From Anas platyrhynchos (lineage: Eukaryota; Chordata; Aves; Anseriformes; Anatidae): a DNA stretch of 64,000 nucleotides. Under the pieces are notes generated by a model, which was given only the letters and a program-made list of their open reading frames with translations, ran no database searches and was not told where the DNA came from. Made by a program: the position numbers and the translations under genes. Of the stretch, positions 1 to 15,400 are shown piece after piece (positions within the stretch are counted from its first letter, which is position 1; the number at the start of each line of letters is the position of its first letter). Location of the stretch: contig NC_092593.1 of the NCBI RefSeq assembly GCF_047663525.1, positions 28,298,501 to 28,362,500 on the forward strand, in the 5' to 3' direction.

Positions 1-467
1 CTCAGAGCCTTGTCCAGTCAGGGTCTGAACATTTGGCAGATGTTTTTATCTTGGAAAATTCAAAATGCAAATAGGACCAAGAGCTATTCTGTTGGTCAAA
101 ATAGGAAAGAAGGAAAAAAAAAGGAAAGGAGGAAGAAGTCAGAAAGGTTCATTTGCGCTTATAGGCTGAAAACATTGTATAGTTTGACTAATCTGCTTTA
201 GGAAAATAGAGGTATAATGTTTGAGATAAAGATGTCTCAGAGTAGGTCATCAAGGTTATTTTAGCATGATGGGAGCAGAGGATGTTGAAGGACTTAGTAC
301 AATGCAATAGTACTACTACTGATATGTTCTTGCTAGATCTGTGTGTTGTGTTTAAAAGGTGCATCTTTCAATGCCTTTTTGTCATTGCAAAGGAGATCAG
401 GCTTGTGATTTGAAAGGAAACTTGCAGATTCTTCAGTGATCAAACAGTGTTTTTTTCTGTTTGCCAG
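1..467 (+). other. MPP4: MPP4 intron at the window edge
   Basis: AT-rich intronic DNA with a purine-rich run near 106-140, ending in the acceptor ttgccag before the first visible MPP4 exon. No separate feature is seen. Confidence 0.7.
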
Positions 468-3400
468 GGTGCCACCATTAAGCGCCATGAGATAACAGGT
501 GACATAACAGTTGCCCGTGTGATCAATGGTGGGCTAGCAGACAGAAGTGGTATGTATAATTTGAAGCAAGATAATACAAAATGAAACTTGAAATAAGATT
601 TTTTTGAAATAAATAGCTTTGCTTCTACAATTTATCTTGCGTACACTGGACAGCACTGTGTAAACAGTGATATGTTGCAGTGAGTTTCATTCTGATTTCA
701 TTTTCATATGAACATGATACATTTTGAGAGTTGAGGTACAAATACAGCTTTTCATTCTCGAGATGATGGCAGAAAGAATACATAAATCTGTCATGAAATT
801 GATTGTTAATAACCAAAACTGTGATGTAATATGAATATTGGCAGCTCATTCCCTAATGGAGAAATAAAATCACAGACTACAGATATATCCTTCCATAAGA
901 TAAAGGGCTCTGAGGAATATGTAGTAATACTTCTTTACACTAGTCAACTAAACATTTTGGTAGCATTAGTTGCTAAGCAAACTTAATGGCATTTCCTTGG
1001 AAACATTACTACTTAGTCATCCTAGAATTGCATGTTTTCCATGTTCCTTTGGAAATGGAACTAAAATGTAAAATGTTGGAAACAAAACTGAATTGCAATC
1101 ATAATATTTCTGTTGGTATTGTCTGGCTTCTGTTTTCTTCTCTGCATAGAAATGGTAGGCAATAGTTGACTGTGTTTCTAGCTGGGTAAATATTTGAGTT
1201 GTTATAATTGACATTAATTATTCAGTAAAAGTAAACAACATGGAGACTTCATAAAAGACTTAAAGGGGTCCCAAGGTACCCCTCTGCACCCAAATGATAA
1301 GGAGTTTCTAAAGGTCTGTTTCCAAGTTTCATGATTTATTAGTGTAATGGGTTTAGATGGAAGATGTTCAGAAATTATTTTAGGAAATAAAGCTATATTA
1401 AAATGTTTCTTTCATCCCTTTTTCCTTATAGGGTTGTTGTACGCTGGAGACAAACTAGTGGAAGTAAATGGAGTTCCTGTTGAAGGACTTGAGCCTGAGC
1501 AAGTTATTAATATTCTGGTATTTAATCTATTTTGAATTTTTTCTACTTGGGGAGTAACCATATGCTGTTCTTCTTCCCTACCTGTCTGCGACCTCCACCT
1601 CCCTTACCTACTGTGAAATTTATAACAGAAAATTCAGGTTGTTTCCTTGCTGTGGATGAAATTCACAGCTGCTTGTGAAATCAGAATGTGTGCAAATTCA
1701 GGCTGAAAGAAACAACACATGTATGAAAAAACACCACATGTATGAAACAACATAGAAACAACAGGTGTATTAAAAAAAGATTATTCAGGATTTTTAAGTT
1801 TCCTTCTTGATTCTACTTTAAAAAAATAAATAAAAATTGTGGTGTCATATTAACTCAGTCTGCCTGATTCCAGCTGCAATATAGATGTTATATAGTAACC
1901 TCAAAGCCATGCAGTGTTAAGTTTGTGCTGATGAAATTGGTTATGTTGAATACCAGTCATACTATATTTTATACTTTTCTTTAATCATTTAGGCCTTGTC
2001 TCAGGGAACAATTATGTTCAAGCTGATTCCAGTTTCTGATCGTCCTGTCAGCAACCAAACAACAGTAAGTTGCACTTTTTTTCAGGTCGTTAATGTAAGC
2101 AGTTGCAACAATAGTATCTGCATAGGGATGTGGTGCCCTGGTATGTAAAGACATGGTATTCTTTACAAGTTTGCCACAGTCCTTAAAGAGTTACTTGCCT
2201 TAGTGGCTGCCTCTCATCTGATGTCAATATGCTGTTCCTGAAACAGTTTATATAGTAAGCTGAAATATAATTGTGTTAAAGGTAAAGACATTTTTGGAGT
2301 CATCTAGAGGGTAGAGGTGAATTTTCATGATTTACAATGCTTCTTTGCTTGCCCTCCTTTCCCCCAGTGTTCTGTAGATAGGAATTAGTGCTTGATTTTT
2401 TTTTTGAACATGTCTTCGTCATTAATTGACTTAAGTAGCAGTCATACCTGGCTTTGTGATTTTAAAGCTCAGTTTGTATCTTGTGGTTTTTTTTGTTTGT
2501 TTGTTTGCCAGCTATATGTGCGAGCAATGGCAGATTACTGTCCATTGCAAGATCCTGCCATACCGTGTGCTGATGCAGGTTTGCCTTTTAAGAAGGGTGA
2601 AATACTTCAGATTGTGGACCAGAATGATGCTCTCTGGTGGCAGGCCAGGAAAGTTTCAGATCTCAGTGCCTGTGCTGGACTTATACCTTCAAATCATCTT
2701 CTTAAAAGGTAAAGAAGCCTTAATTTTTCTGGTTTCCAGTCCAAAAATAATCCAGTTATTCAGCTTTTGCTACTAAAACTTTTACCAGTCATAGCAGTAG
2801 GATCTGGTGGTATGGAAAGCATCCTTCGTTTTACTGGTCTCTTGCTCCTTCGTTAAGAGTATCTGTGTGAGAACATGCTTTTGAAAATACCTGTTCCATC
2901 TGAAATCCAAGTCTATGAAGTCCACAGCAGTCGCATAGTCTTTTTGTCAGTTGCAAAGCTGTCTAGTGGAGCATAGCATCTGAAAGTTGAATGGAAATTA
3001 AGGGCCCTGACTATTTAGGACCATCATTAATGATTTAAAATAAAAAAGCTGTGGGGAGTAGTGTGGGATATTAAAATATATGGTATGGGAGCATAATTTT
3101 ATCTTCAAAATTAAAAAAACAAACAAAAAGAATTGAGGCATGAGTAACTTCTTCAGCGTTGGTCAAAACTCATATGATAGGTGAAAAGGAGATTGGAGGG
3201 GGGGAGGGAATGCTTGAGGAGAAACAAGGATTCCTTGCTTGTTTTCTGCATAAATACCCTTCTGTTTCTGAAAGCATCCACTGTAAACAGAAGTTAAACT
3301 GCTGTAGCACGCTTGTTTGATCCTCTTACCATCTCCCATCTATGTTACCCTCAGGAAAATACAAGGCCATGCAAGGCCTTCTGATCACAGAATTGCAGAG

Positions 3401-6400
3401 TAGTTAAGGTTGAAGGGACCTCTGGAGGTCATGTTGTCCAACCCCCTTGCTCAAGCAGGGCCATATGATAAGCTTTGATTTATGCTACATATAAATGTCT
3501 GCAGTTTTTATAATTGAAGTTGAAATCTCACTGGGCTGTGATTGAGGCTGGAAGCAGAAGGCTATCTTATAATTTCTACAAGTCTGTAGAACAGTATGGC
3601 TAATGTGTCTGCCCTGACATGTTAGCCAAAAATACTTTGGGGCTGCTGATTTGTAAATTGCCTTTAGATGGTTGTCTGCTATTTTTGAGTGCTCTGCAAT
3701 GGGCTAAAACACTTAATATTTCCGTTCTTCGCGTCTTCTACCAGGTCTGTACTGATTGATATTATACATAGTCAGTGAATCTGATTGGAGCATAATGCCC
3801 TTGTGGACAAATTATTTCTTTTTTTTAACTGCTAAATTTGTTTCTTTGCAGGAAGCAGCGAGAATTCTGGTGGTCTCAGCCTTTCCAGCCCCACCTCTGT
3901 CTCAAATCATCAATGTGTGAGTAAAACGTTATTTGAATGGCAGAGTAGGAAGAATTCTTGTTTCTAGTTCCCAGAATACTGAAATATAAGCTCATGCAAA
4001 TTTGGTTTAATTAAAAGACGTTGTTTAAACACCACTTCAGAAGGGCGTTTAAAGTATTCCCTTGAAAATACCTACTAAATGATAGATTACATGGAGGACT
4101 GGTGCTGGTGGTCATCTCCAGTGTATTTGGGACATGTCTGAGAGAAGCAAAGAATTAAGTTCCTCTTAAAATATGTAAGAGCTAGAGCTCTCTGTGCCTA
4201 TAGAATTGGGTGTGAGGAAGTCTGAAATGACAAAGGTACTAGCCTAGTGACTTTCCAGAGACACATATAACAGTTCTGCACTGGAAGATGCTTTGCAGTA
4301 TGTTTAGAATATTTCTTTGATATAACAGTATTGAGAGAAAGATAGAACTTTTTTTTCCTCAGTGTAAGATAAGCTATACCACCTCTGGGTGTACTTGTGG
4401 TGACAATCCAGAAACATTATCCCATGCCAATGATAATTAAACTTTCTGTAAATTTCTACTTACTCCCCAACAAAGAATGTTCATCCTGTTTTTTCTCACC
4501 ACTTCTTCCACTATTTCTTTTTACTTGCATAAAATTATAATTTTTCCTGTTGTGATAACTGTTAGATTGTGCTCTTCATTGCGTAGGATTCTTATCACAC
4601 TGATTACTTTTAGAGCTCTTTCACAATAATTTTATTGCATTTTAACTGCTTCAATGGATATGATACACTGGGCAGTAAGCACTGTGGAAGAAGGTAGGAG
4701 ATGGTGCCTGGGCTACATTGCATGTCTGTACCTAGAATCAACATAGCTATTTTTTTTTTTAACTTTCTTGAAAAGTTGCCAGAAGCAAGGCAGTTTGAGT
4801 TTCTTTTGCATGCATTTGCTTAGTTCCTGTTTTGTGTGTAAGTCTTCTGTTTGCTTGAAATAGTAGAAGTCTACATTTTCTAATAGTGGAAAATTAAGCT
4901 GTGCGTTATCTAGTAGGTAACTGAGGTTTTGGATGGGGTTCTTCAAGGAAAGAACTGCTTTCCCCACTTCTCTCCCCAGTGTTCAGCAGCTCACCTGAGC
5001 AACTCCAAGAGTATTTCTATAAAGGATACCTTTGGGCAAATGCTTAGGATGGAGATAGTAGTTTATTGGGACTGGAGGAATATGGTTGACAGACACGCTG
5101 CTGCTGGGCCTGTCTGCAGGGGCATACAAGAAAAGAATACCCACACAGTACAGTATTGTGAACCCATGAGATTGACCAAACCTGACATTAGATTTCAGGG
5201 ACATGAATTGATGCAGTCTGGGCATGGAGAGGGAGCTGAATTGATATTTTCTTTCTTTTTCCATGTGAAAATAACTACAGATCAACCAAACAAAACCATT
5301 TTCTTGAGCAAAACATACTAGAAAAATGTGCACACAGACTATCAGAGAGAATAGAGTGGAAATTGTTCTGTCATGGTAATATTTAATAAAAAGATTTCTA
5401 TAGGGTGAAGAGAGCAACAGACATGTTAAACATCCTACTACTGCGAAAACAATTCAAAATAAATGTTCACTTCTTGGTCATAAATGCTTCAAAGCACTGG
5501 TTTAAGAGCAGTCTTTTGCTCACTAAAGGTGATGATGTTGGATTTGCAGTGCTTGAAGTCCATCAAGATGTCTAAAACTGATCTGAGCTTTATATCTTCC
5601 TGATGTCTGAGTTCAGTCTTGTAAGATCTGTAAGAATTTTGTTTCCTCCACATTTTTTTCTGATTCATATAACTTTTTTTTCTTGTGTTGATCTGCAGAA
5701 GATGACATGCAGATTGATGAGAAGTGCGTGGAAACAGGTAACTGAATTCACTTGAGATGATTCTGTTTACTTCAAAGTAGTAGCTAGTCAAAGTGTGATT
5801 TTGTTTCCCAGGTAAAGAGAATCATTCTTAAAGTGAACTTAGTTGTAGAATTTATTTTTTACTTTGGAAACATGATAGTGTATTAAAATGGGCTTTCTGC
5901 ACTTCTGGTATACTGTGAATGATTGTTTACAGTGAGGTGTTGTGCTGAAATGAGGGACCACTCAAAAAACATATCTGAGGTCCAGCTTGTTTGATTCAGG
6001 TTTGGGCTGTGTAATGTTACCATAATTTTTGTCTGTTCTAGATTTCATGCTAGATATTATTGTAATCTTTGAGTACCCACACAATTGATTGTACAGGGTG
6101 TGATCTGAGGTGAATACAGTTTTAGGAACCGAGCAAGTACAGTTTTAGGAACCAAGCAAGAATAGTTATTTAGGGAGCAAGTACTATTTACATAAAGTGG
6201 CATAGCTCATATAGCATGCCTTGAACATAGCGGCCTCAGTCCCCTCAAATCCTTAACTGGAGGGTAAGGATGCGGTCACTGTCACATCTTTAACTGTAGG
6301 CTCAGATGAGCCTGAGTCCCCTTTGGTGTTGTGCAGGGGATATGAAAATGTCTGCTTCACATGGAAGTAGGTACCGTGGATTTGCAGTCACACACACGCA

Positions 6401-9400
6401 CAAAAAAAACAACACAACACAGACTCTGTATGAAGAGTCCTCAGATTCCTACACCCATCCACTTACTGTGTGTTACGCTATTGGAGAACAAATGTTTTCG
6501 GTTTCTAAACAGATTTCCAGAAGACAGACTGTGGAGAGAGACCAGACAGTTAATTCAGGAATGGCAAGCTGCACTTTAGCCACCTCATTGTAGAAGGAAG
6601 TGAGGAAAACTGTGTTTGAGACAGACTGATAGGAACCTGAAAAATTAATTTCTGATTATGAAGTTCTATGGGAGGAAAATACTTATTTTTTAATAATTTT
6701 TTAATATCTTTGCTCTCTGGATTTCTAAAAAGATGAAGAAACATTTGAGTCTGGTAAGTTCCTCTGACCTAACAGAATTCCTGGCTATTGTTTTGCTGTG
6801 AGAAGTGTGTCCACAGAAATGCAAGTGGATTAAAATTAACAGCAACAACAAAAAACAAACAGATGGAAAAAACAAGAATACTATTCTAGTTTTAAAAGCC
6901 ATTTTGGCTTTAAAGGCCATTCTGTAAAATCCTGTTGGCTTTAGTCTTTTCTTCCTCTCAGATTACCTTACAGTACAGTTTTTATTCTGTTATTCTACAG
7001 AGGCAATGCAATTGTGTTTCTTATGCATCAGTAACAGATACATACATCAAATCTTAATTAGTTATACCTGTGCAAGCTGCGACAGCAGGGGCTGCATTGA
7101 TGTCAGAAAGGATAATGGGATTTGAGTGTGACAGAAGGCCTGACTCCACAGTGTCTGTAGGGAGCTGTTGATGTGGTAGAGAAGAAAGCTGTTCTGAATT
7201 GTTTCTTGCATACCAAACATGCACACAATCAACAAAATGCTTCTATGAAATTAATGCTGTATGCATAAGATAAGACAGTCAATCTGTGGTGTTTTTTAAT
7301 GAAGCTGGTCCTTGTAGGGAAAAGCTGCATATACTGCATATTCAGAGATCTGCAAAACCTAAATCTTCTGAAATAAATAAGTTTTCCACTAAAATAAATC
7401 TGCTACTGCTAAACTTCTTGTTTGAGATATTTGGCAATCTTGTGGACAAAATGTGATTCCACCTTACTTTTCCTGCTGCTAATCTCCATTTGACTTGCCA
7501 GTAGGATTTTCTCCTATCACAGATGGCTTTCTTCCACCTCTTAAGCAGTGCCCAAAGCTTTTAACACAGAACCAGCAGGTCTACAAGACGTTTTTTTTGT
7601 TTTCAGACTAGGACATTAGTGATAATTGCATTTGGGGATTACACTTGCAAATCCTATTCAGCACTCACTGCTGAGTCAGCTCTCTGCTGTGTGTAGACAG
7701 AGGAATAAAATCACAAATATTTTCTATCCTTCATTTTACTTTAACAAGTAGCTGGACACCTTTGTGAGATATTTTGCAAGTACGATTACTGAAGTAGGTG
7801 CTGTAGCTGAATGTCTTTTGGGAACTGAATATTCATGCTTCCTTGGGTGCTTTTTGGATTTAAAGCCTGCAATACCCTTTCCCCAAAGTTCCAAAAAGCT
7901 TTGGGTCATGCTGGTTGGTTTCTTTCATCTTATTTTTGAGGAAACAGTCTTTACTAATTGTTCTATGTCTGTCTTTTGTTTGAACGCTCAGAGGAGCTTA
8001 AAGAAGGTAACACTAACTTTTCTTTCCTCCCTATTTCCTGTAAGCAGTAGGCTTTTAGAATTTAACAGAGCTTATTGCATTACCAGGAACTACACTCCAC
8101 TTACGATAGCTGATACCTGATTTGCTTGTTCACTGTAGGACTCCGTGCTGTACTCCATACCATAGAACAGAGGGTAGATAAAGCAGAAGTCCTCAAAAAA
8201 AAAAGATGTGAATAGTAGCTCAAAATAAATGAAGGTTAAAAAAAAAAAAAAAAAGGCCTATGCTTATGTCTTCTGTATCTCATTCTTGATTTAGCAAGGC
8301 CTAAATAAAGGCAATACACAGCTTGGATAACTAAATGCACAATTAGGGAAAATTCAGACTCCTTTTTGAAGAGAAATGTGAACACCATCACCATTTTTAA
8401 GTGCCTTCAAATCACATTAATAAAATTGCTTCTAAACTGTTAGAGCATCGATCTACTGGGAAATTCATATTTTTGAGCTTTGTAGAAGAAATTTCACTTT
8501 AAAGTGCATGTAGAGATTTAGAAGACTCACCAAATTCGTTACATTATTACAAGAAACATCGTGAAAATAGGGGCAAAAGAAATGAGAAGAAACAGATTTT
8601 TCTGTGATATTGAGGTACAGATAAAGATGATTAAAAAAATTGTTTTCATTCTACCTGAATGATCTAAGCAGATGTGTATTGCATTTTCCAAATATGCTAT
8701 TGGGCAGAGAAATTGACTTGCGTATTTATTTTTTATTTCTTGTTTTAAGCTGTTGAATTATTGGTTATTTTAACATTATAACTAAAGAATTCTTCTAAGC
8801 TAGGTTTAATCTGTGAAGTTTAAATTATGCAGAGTTCTTGTTGTACTTGAAGTATTTAGAAACATTGTCTGGTATCTAAATATCTTAGAAATAGAACAAA
8901 TAAAACACCAAGTTTCACATCTAACTTAGAAACAATATGAATTTGTAAGCTAACTTTCTCTCTTATAGAAATATTGGTCACATTTGAATATTTCATATTA
9001 TGGAGTATTCTGCTTTTAAAATTAGATTAATCATAGTACTAGTTTGTTTACTGCAACACTTTTCATGTGGGATCAGAAATAATTGCTAGCCATTTAGCTC
9101 TTAAACTTTCAGTCTTCTTTTTCTTTCATGAGAATTTTTTCTTATTGTAGAAGAGGAAGAATTTGGTGAATTTGGTCAACGAGTCTTTATTGGTATGCAG
9201 TAACTGAAGATAAGTAAGGTGTTTGGGGCTTGATTTAGATTAAATGTTTGTGTGAAGCTTCAGTCAAATTTCTTCAAGTTTCTTCACTTCACCTAAAGAC
9301 TTACTGAATTGAATTCTACTTGCTCTGTTTTCCAGACCTCAGGAAGTCATTTCCCTTATACTAGTACTTGTTTTCTCCATTTGAGCTTCTCCACATCAGA

Positions 9401-12400
9401 TTTCCACTGAGACCTGGTCATCACCATTTTATTTGACTGGCTGCTAGACTTGGCTTATTTCAAGATTCTCTATATTAGAGCATAATGTTCTATTGTCTGT
9501 CATAAATCAAGAATAATTGAGTGCTTTCATTAAAAAAGTAGACCTAAAAGTGAGGCTTTCAGAACTGGATGGTAAGATGAAGCAACAAACTTGTCCTTGT
9601 TACTAAACCACAGTGATCTGTAAAATACCGAGATTCATTCTGTAGGCGGAAAAAAATATTCCAGAGCTTTTTAGCAGAGTGTTACAGCTACACCTTCAAA
9701 TAAAAACCAAGCACCGCCACCAAAAAAAAATGCACAATTGGTCTGTTCCTAGCGATGCTTTATACAGCTATAAACTTCTCATTGGGCTTGTTTTGGATGT
9801 CTTTTTGGGGTCTTTAATTCTGGGCTAATTTTTGGGTAGCTTTCAATGAGACTTGACCTCATTTCTAGCTGTCTTCTAATGCTCAGAGTATGCTCAGTGT
9901 ATCAAGTTGATACACTAGGTACAGCAGTCAAACGAATGTTTAAGGAAACACCTCAAAAATGCATCATATGTTTAGCTTAGAAGAAGACATTCTAGGCTAC
10001 AGAACTAGCTGCTTGCATTTCAGTTGTAGTTTTGGGTGCTGATACCTTTGTTCCTTACAGCTGGATTCCGCAGAAGTATGCGCCTGTGTCGCAGGAAATC
10101 CTGGAACAACCAGCAGTCATGCTATGCTCGGTGCCCCAGCAGCTGTTACAGCGCTCTTGCAGCTCCTTATGAGGAGGTGGTTAGGTACCAGCGGCATCCA
10201 GCAGACCGGAACAGGCTAATTGTACTAGTGGGTAAGCTGTAATTACTTTCTGATGCTAATTTCACAGCCTGTAATGGAGGCGAGGAAACTGTCCTGGTCA
10301 GAATCCATTGAGATTTCCTGCTCCTGATTGCAACAGGTAGTGGCTACTGTGTAGGTAGCTCTGAAAGCAACATTTCAAAACGATTGTTTGAAACTTGACC
10401 TCACTGTTGATTTTAAAGTCTAATGTATACATCATGTTTCCTTGAGACAGTGAATGTTTTTTCTTTTTTTTTTAATAGAAGTCTTCAGCAGTAGTCATGC
10501 ATTTTTGTTAAAAATGCATTTTATTAGACAAGTGATTTAGTCTTATTATTCAGTTGGTACTGATACAAAAAAGCAATGAGAAAACGTGTAATTCGCTAGG
10601 GAAACATGGAGGCATTTCCACAACCATAATTAAAAATACATGGATATGGCAGTACAAAGAAGAATGTTTGAAAAGTCTTGACTGGAAAAATCTCAGTCAT
10701 GGGTGGAAGGGAAAGCTAGAAAACAATGCCTTTAATAACATTTGCTATAGTAAACATTGTATTAAACAGGCTGCAGTCTCTAAGTAGTCTTTACTCATAG
10801 TGACTGAAAGAAATCTGTTTTTCTGCATTGTTCTGCGTTCCTAATGAAGCAGATTTAGTAAAGTCCAGAAGTTTTGATAATATTTTACTTTAAAATGGTA
10901 TTGCTGAGTTGCCTCATGGGAGTGACTATTGCTGGGAAGTGATTTGTGCCATGATCCATCAAGATGGTTCAGTTGCTTCTGGTACATTTTTCAGGAACTT
11001 GCAATCCACAGGATTAAACTGTGGAGTGATTACTTGTGAAGAAATCCAGCAACAAAAGTAGCTATCTGATTTCTATTCTGGTGGTAGGTCATTGTTTACT
11101 AAAAACATGAGTTTATCATGTTGCCCATACAAGTGAATTGGTAAATGTGTTGGAAAATGAGAGTTGTGCATGCCAAAGGTGCCTCTGTCAGTAATATTAG
11201 GTGTTTTTTTCAACTCTTCAGGTCCTGCAGGAGTGGGTGTGAATGAGCTTCGGCGAAGGCTTATCTCAAGTAACCCACGAGAGTTTCAAAGTGCTGTACC
11301 TCGTATGTAGCATTCTTCCTCTTCTCCCCCACCCCCTTTCAAAAGTGGTGATTAGGAAATGTCAGGTACCTATCTCTTGTTGTTGGGTATGCATACACTC
11401 TTTGCTGCATGGTTGATTTTTACTGCAAGTCAGAGTTGCTTGGTTTTATAAGGATTTAAGTAGTTTAAAATACTTCCTCTTCATTTTGCAAATCAGCCAA
11501 AGATATTTCCAAGTTTCAGCTCATGAAACCATTGAACTTTACATAGCAGTAAATCTGTTTGGTTTTGTTTAATCATTACATTAGCTTTTCTAGATTAAGA
11601 AATCAGAATATTTCTTAGGCTGTGGACTATGTAAGTTCTTAGTATTCAAGTGACTGGATATGAGAATGAAGGCATCTGAAGTTGGTGCTTAATAGGCTTT
11701 GCAGCTTTCCTTATTAGTATTCTGGTCTTGAATGAGACTTACACAGCTTAATTTCTGATATAATCATAGAAACAGTCTCTACTTGTGGTTATTTTGTTCT
11801 TCATTTGGAAAACCAATCATGCAATATATGAATCTGAATCTCATAGAAAATTTAGGAATTCTATTATGCTTAGGATCTAAAAAACAAGTAAACTGTAAAT
11901 GTGGGAAGGCTTGCAGAATGTTTCAGAATGAACTTGAGTTAACTTTACCTCAGGAGGAAAAGCAATTGTGCATACCAGTTCAAAAGAAGTTCTTGGTTTG
12001 AGTTGCTGATACTCAGATTAAAACACTCTCCTCCCATTCAAGCACTTCCTACTGGGCAGCCAGTAGTAAGACAATGCTTTTACTCTGGACTAAAACATGA
12101 AAAAAAGTAATTTTATTACTTGTGTAAATATTGTTATATGTCTTCAAGAAGGGTGTCACATTTTCACTTACAATATTACAAGAACTTACTTGCAATTGAT
12201 TTCCATCCCATCTCTATTTCCAGATACCACTCGTGTTCAGAAGAGTTATGAAATGAATGGTCGTGAATATCACTATGTATCAAAAGAAACTTTTGAAAAC
12301 ATGGTGTACAGCCACAGGTAACTAAGATAAATTACACTCTTATTATTTAAACTACAATAAATCCAAGGAAAGACGTTTTTGTAGTTAGGGCTTGGGTATG

Positions 12401-15400
12401 GGCTCCTCTGTATGCTTGCTGTATCTTTGGTGCAAATTTAGGTCAAATTACTTGAGCCCATTGTCTCAAAAACTCTTCATGCAGTTGCAAATCAGCTCCT
12501 CTATAAGGAATCTTGGAGTCCTTCTTAAAGTGTGATCTCTATTTCCAAGCTCATATGATGTCATTTTTAAGTTAAGAGTCGAGCCCTTCTGAAAACTGGG
12601 CTGCCTTCTAAAACCAAAGGCGTGTTCCTTACATACATTTCCACTGCAGAACCTTTGCAGTTACAACATCTTCATATAAGAACCTGAACTGTAAGGGCCA
12701 AACTTTCAGAACTGTCTGCTCTGTTGTATGCTTCAATGGTCTCTATACTAAAACAGACCAACTTAGCACCAGAAGCTACAGTGCTTTAGCTGTGCAAAGT
12801 GCTTTGAGATCTTCCCATTTATGAAGTTATTAGTACTATACCCATTGTAAAACCTTCTATACTAGAATCTCAACCTCTGAACACATCATTTATAATAGCA
12901 AAATAAGTAGAAAAATGCGTGCTTTGAGATGTTCAGATTAGTTGTAATAGTCCTGATTTTGTGCCCCGTGTAGCAAGCAAGAAAAAGGGTGGAGGTTGTT
13001 CAGCAATGTTCCTTACATTTTTATCATGATTCATTCTTGATCAGTGGATTAGATCTGAACGTTGTAACCTTAAATAGAACCTTCTTGAGACTCAAGCACT
13101 CTGTCATTTTCCTTCTTCCTCGCCACTGTTGCAGGATGCTGGAATATGGAGAATACAAAGGCTACCTGTATGGTACCAGTGTTGATGCAGTGCGAACAGT
13201 CCTTGATGAAGGGAAGATCTGTGTAATAGATTTAGAACCACAGGTGAGTTGTAAAGGGGCAGGGAATCTACAACTGGTATCTCCTGGAAGAAAAAAATAA
13301 TTTTATATACACCCTTGAGCTACTTGAACACTGTTAGATGCTTTGTCTTGTGTTTCATGTTAGCTTGTGGTGCTTACTAATAGTAGATCATTCTTTGCAT
13401 GGGTCTTAGTGGTGGGGAAAAATACTACAGTAACAGGTACATATAGATCTGCCTAATTCTCTTGTTAATTTGTTTCTGAGTCAACAGCTGCATTATCATT
13501 TGGAGTGATGCAGAAAAGTTTTCATTACAGCAAGGATTATTCATTCATGTGGAAGCTCTTGCATGGTATTTCCTGTTTCTCCAAGGCCTGTTAGTTAAGA
13601 GTTTTGTCCTTCCATTAGCAATCTCCAAACACCCTTGAGCAAAAGCAACAACTTAATCAAGCAAAAATAGGGAATTTTATCGTGCATTTCTTTCTCTTTA
13701 GAAGTAACTTAACAGCTGTAAGTAAGCTGCTGGTCTGTGTAACCAAATAGCTCTACAAGAACTTAAAGGGAATGCTTGCTCTGTAGACTACAATTAATCT
13801 AAGGTCCACGGTTTGCAGATGTTAGCTGTTTGAGAAGGGGCATAAGACTCGTAGGATTTTGCTGGACACAGCTTTAAACTTATCTGTTATGTTAGTACTT
13901 AGTAGCTGTTTAGGCTGCAGGGTTTGAGCATCACTTATAACTGAACGTAAAGAGATAACCACAACTCACGCATTCCTAGAAACTTCCCTCTACTTACACA
14001 GAGCTAGTCAGAGCCTTAGGTTAGCAGTAGTTTGTGTTATTCTAAATAAAAGTTAAGTTACATCACCTGTTGGGGGTATTATTCAAAATCCAAATGGCTA
14101 TAGGGGCAGGTGAGGCCTCACTTCAGTCTTCATTTTGACTCTTAAACTGTCCATAGGTTTCTTCTGCTGCAGTTCCCGTAAACAAGAGGGAGGAGAAGGG
14201 AGAGAAGTCATCTTGTTGCTTGAACGTATGTGCCACTATCAGTTTTTAGGGTGTCACTTTGGGGCAATATTTAGTAAGGATATGGAGCAATGGCACATAA
14301 ATGTTCTTTAGTAACTGCTGGGAGGTAGGAGAATTACTGTGTACTTGCCTACTTGTATTTTAAATCTGACAGGTTGGCCACCTTTACATGCTGCAATTGC
14401 TGCAGTTTTTATTTTCTTCTATCTTTTTCTTTATTTCAGTTCCTTCCAATGCTTTGCAGTAGAGTAGTTTAAAAATACTTGCTAACATCAGGGAATGTTA
14501 CACAGCACAGAGATTACCAAAAGCAGTATATTTTCTTTGATGGAGTAAAGGTGTACTTTTCTAAAGGTAGCTACCCAGTATTTTAAAGGGAAAAAAAAAG
14601 ATTCCTCTTTAATGTTGTTGATTTGTTAATGACAACGACCAGACACTGGCATTGAAAGCATCTCCTAATAAGGTTACCAATCAGAATTAAACGACCAGTA
14701 TGCTATACTTGCTTAGTAATGTCTGCTCCGGGGATTATTAGTGAGGTCATTTTAAAGTAGGTGTTCGTGGAAAAGATTACTGCTAGGTCTGGAGATAATA
14801 GTGCGTTGTAAACAATTGGCTTTTTATGGGAATAAAGATGGGATGAATACACTTGAAATACTTTAACTTCTTTTTATTCTTAATTTGCAGGGCATCCAGA
14901 TAGCCCGGACTCATGAACTGAAGCCCTATATTATATTCATCAAGCCATCCAGCATAAGCTGCATGAGGCAAACTCGTAAAAATGCCAGGATCATTACAGA
15001 TTATTACGTGAACATGAAATTCAAGGTGAGATTTGGAAATTGAAGAGACCCAATTTACTACACTTCAGAACATAATGCATTCTACTATGTTACTAGGTAA
15101 CATCTTTCTTTAAAAAAAAAAAAAGTGTCTTGAGGATCAAATCTAAGTTCTTTTTGTCATTTTATTTGTCTTTTTTTCCTCTAAATTTTCTTTGAAGTAG
15201 AGGGGTTGTAATTTCTATGTAGGGTATTGAGGCATTCGCATCAAACACCTTTAAACAAGGAGACTATTTGGTGTATTTTTTGTTTTAACTAACTGCCTTT
15301 TAACAAGACGACTCAACACATTTACTGTTTGCATTGAATTGTGTAGATAGAATGTACTTCATTTCAGTGATTTAATCAAATTTTTTGTTTTAAATATTTA

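Noticed and set aside
4929-5417. Overlapping frames of 130-144 codons in an MPP4 intron
   Set aside because: They have no domain, no codon bias and no splice support, and the surrounding intron shows the same composition.
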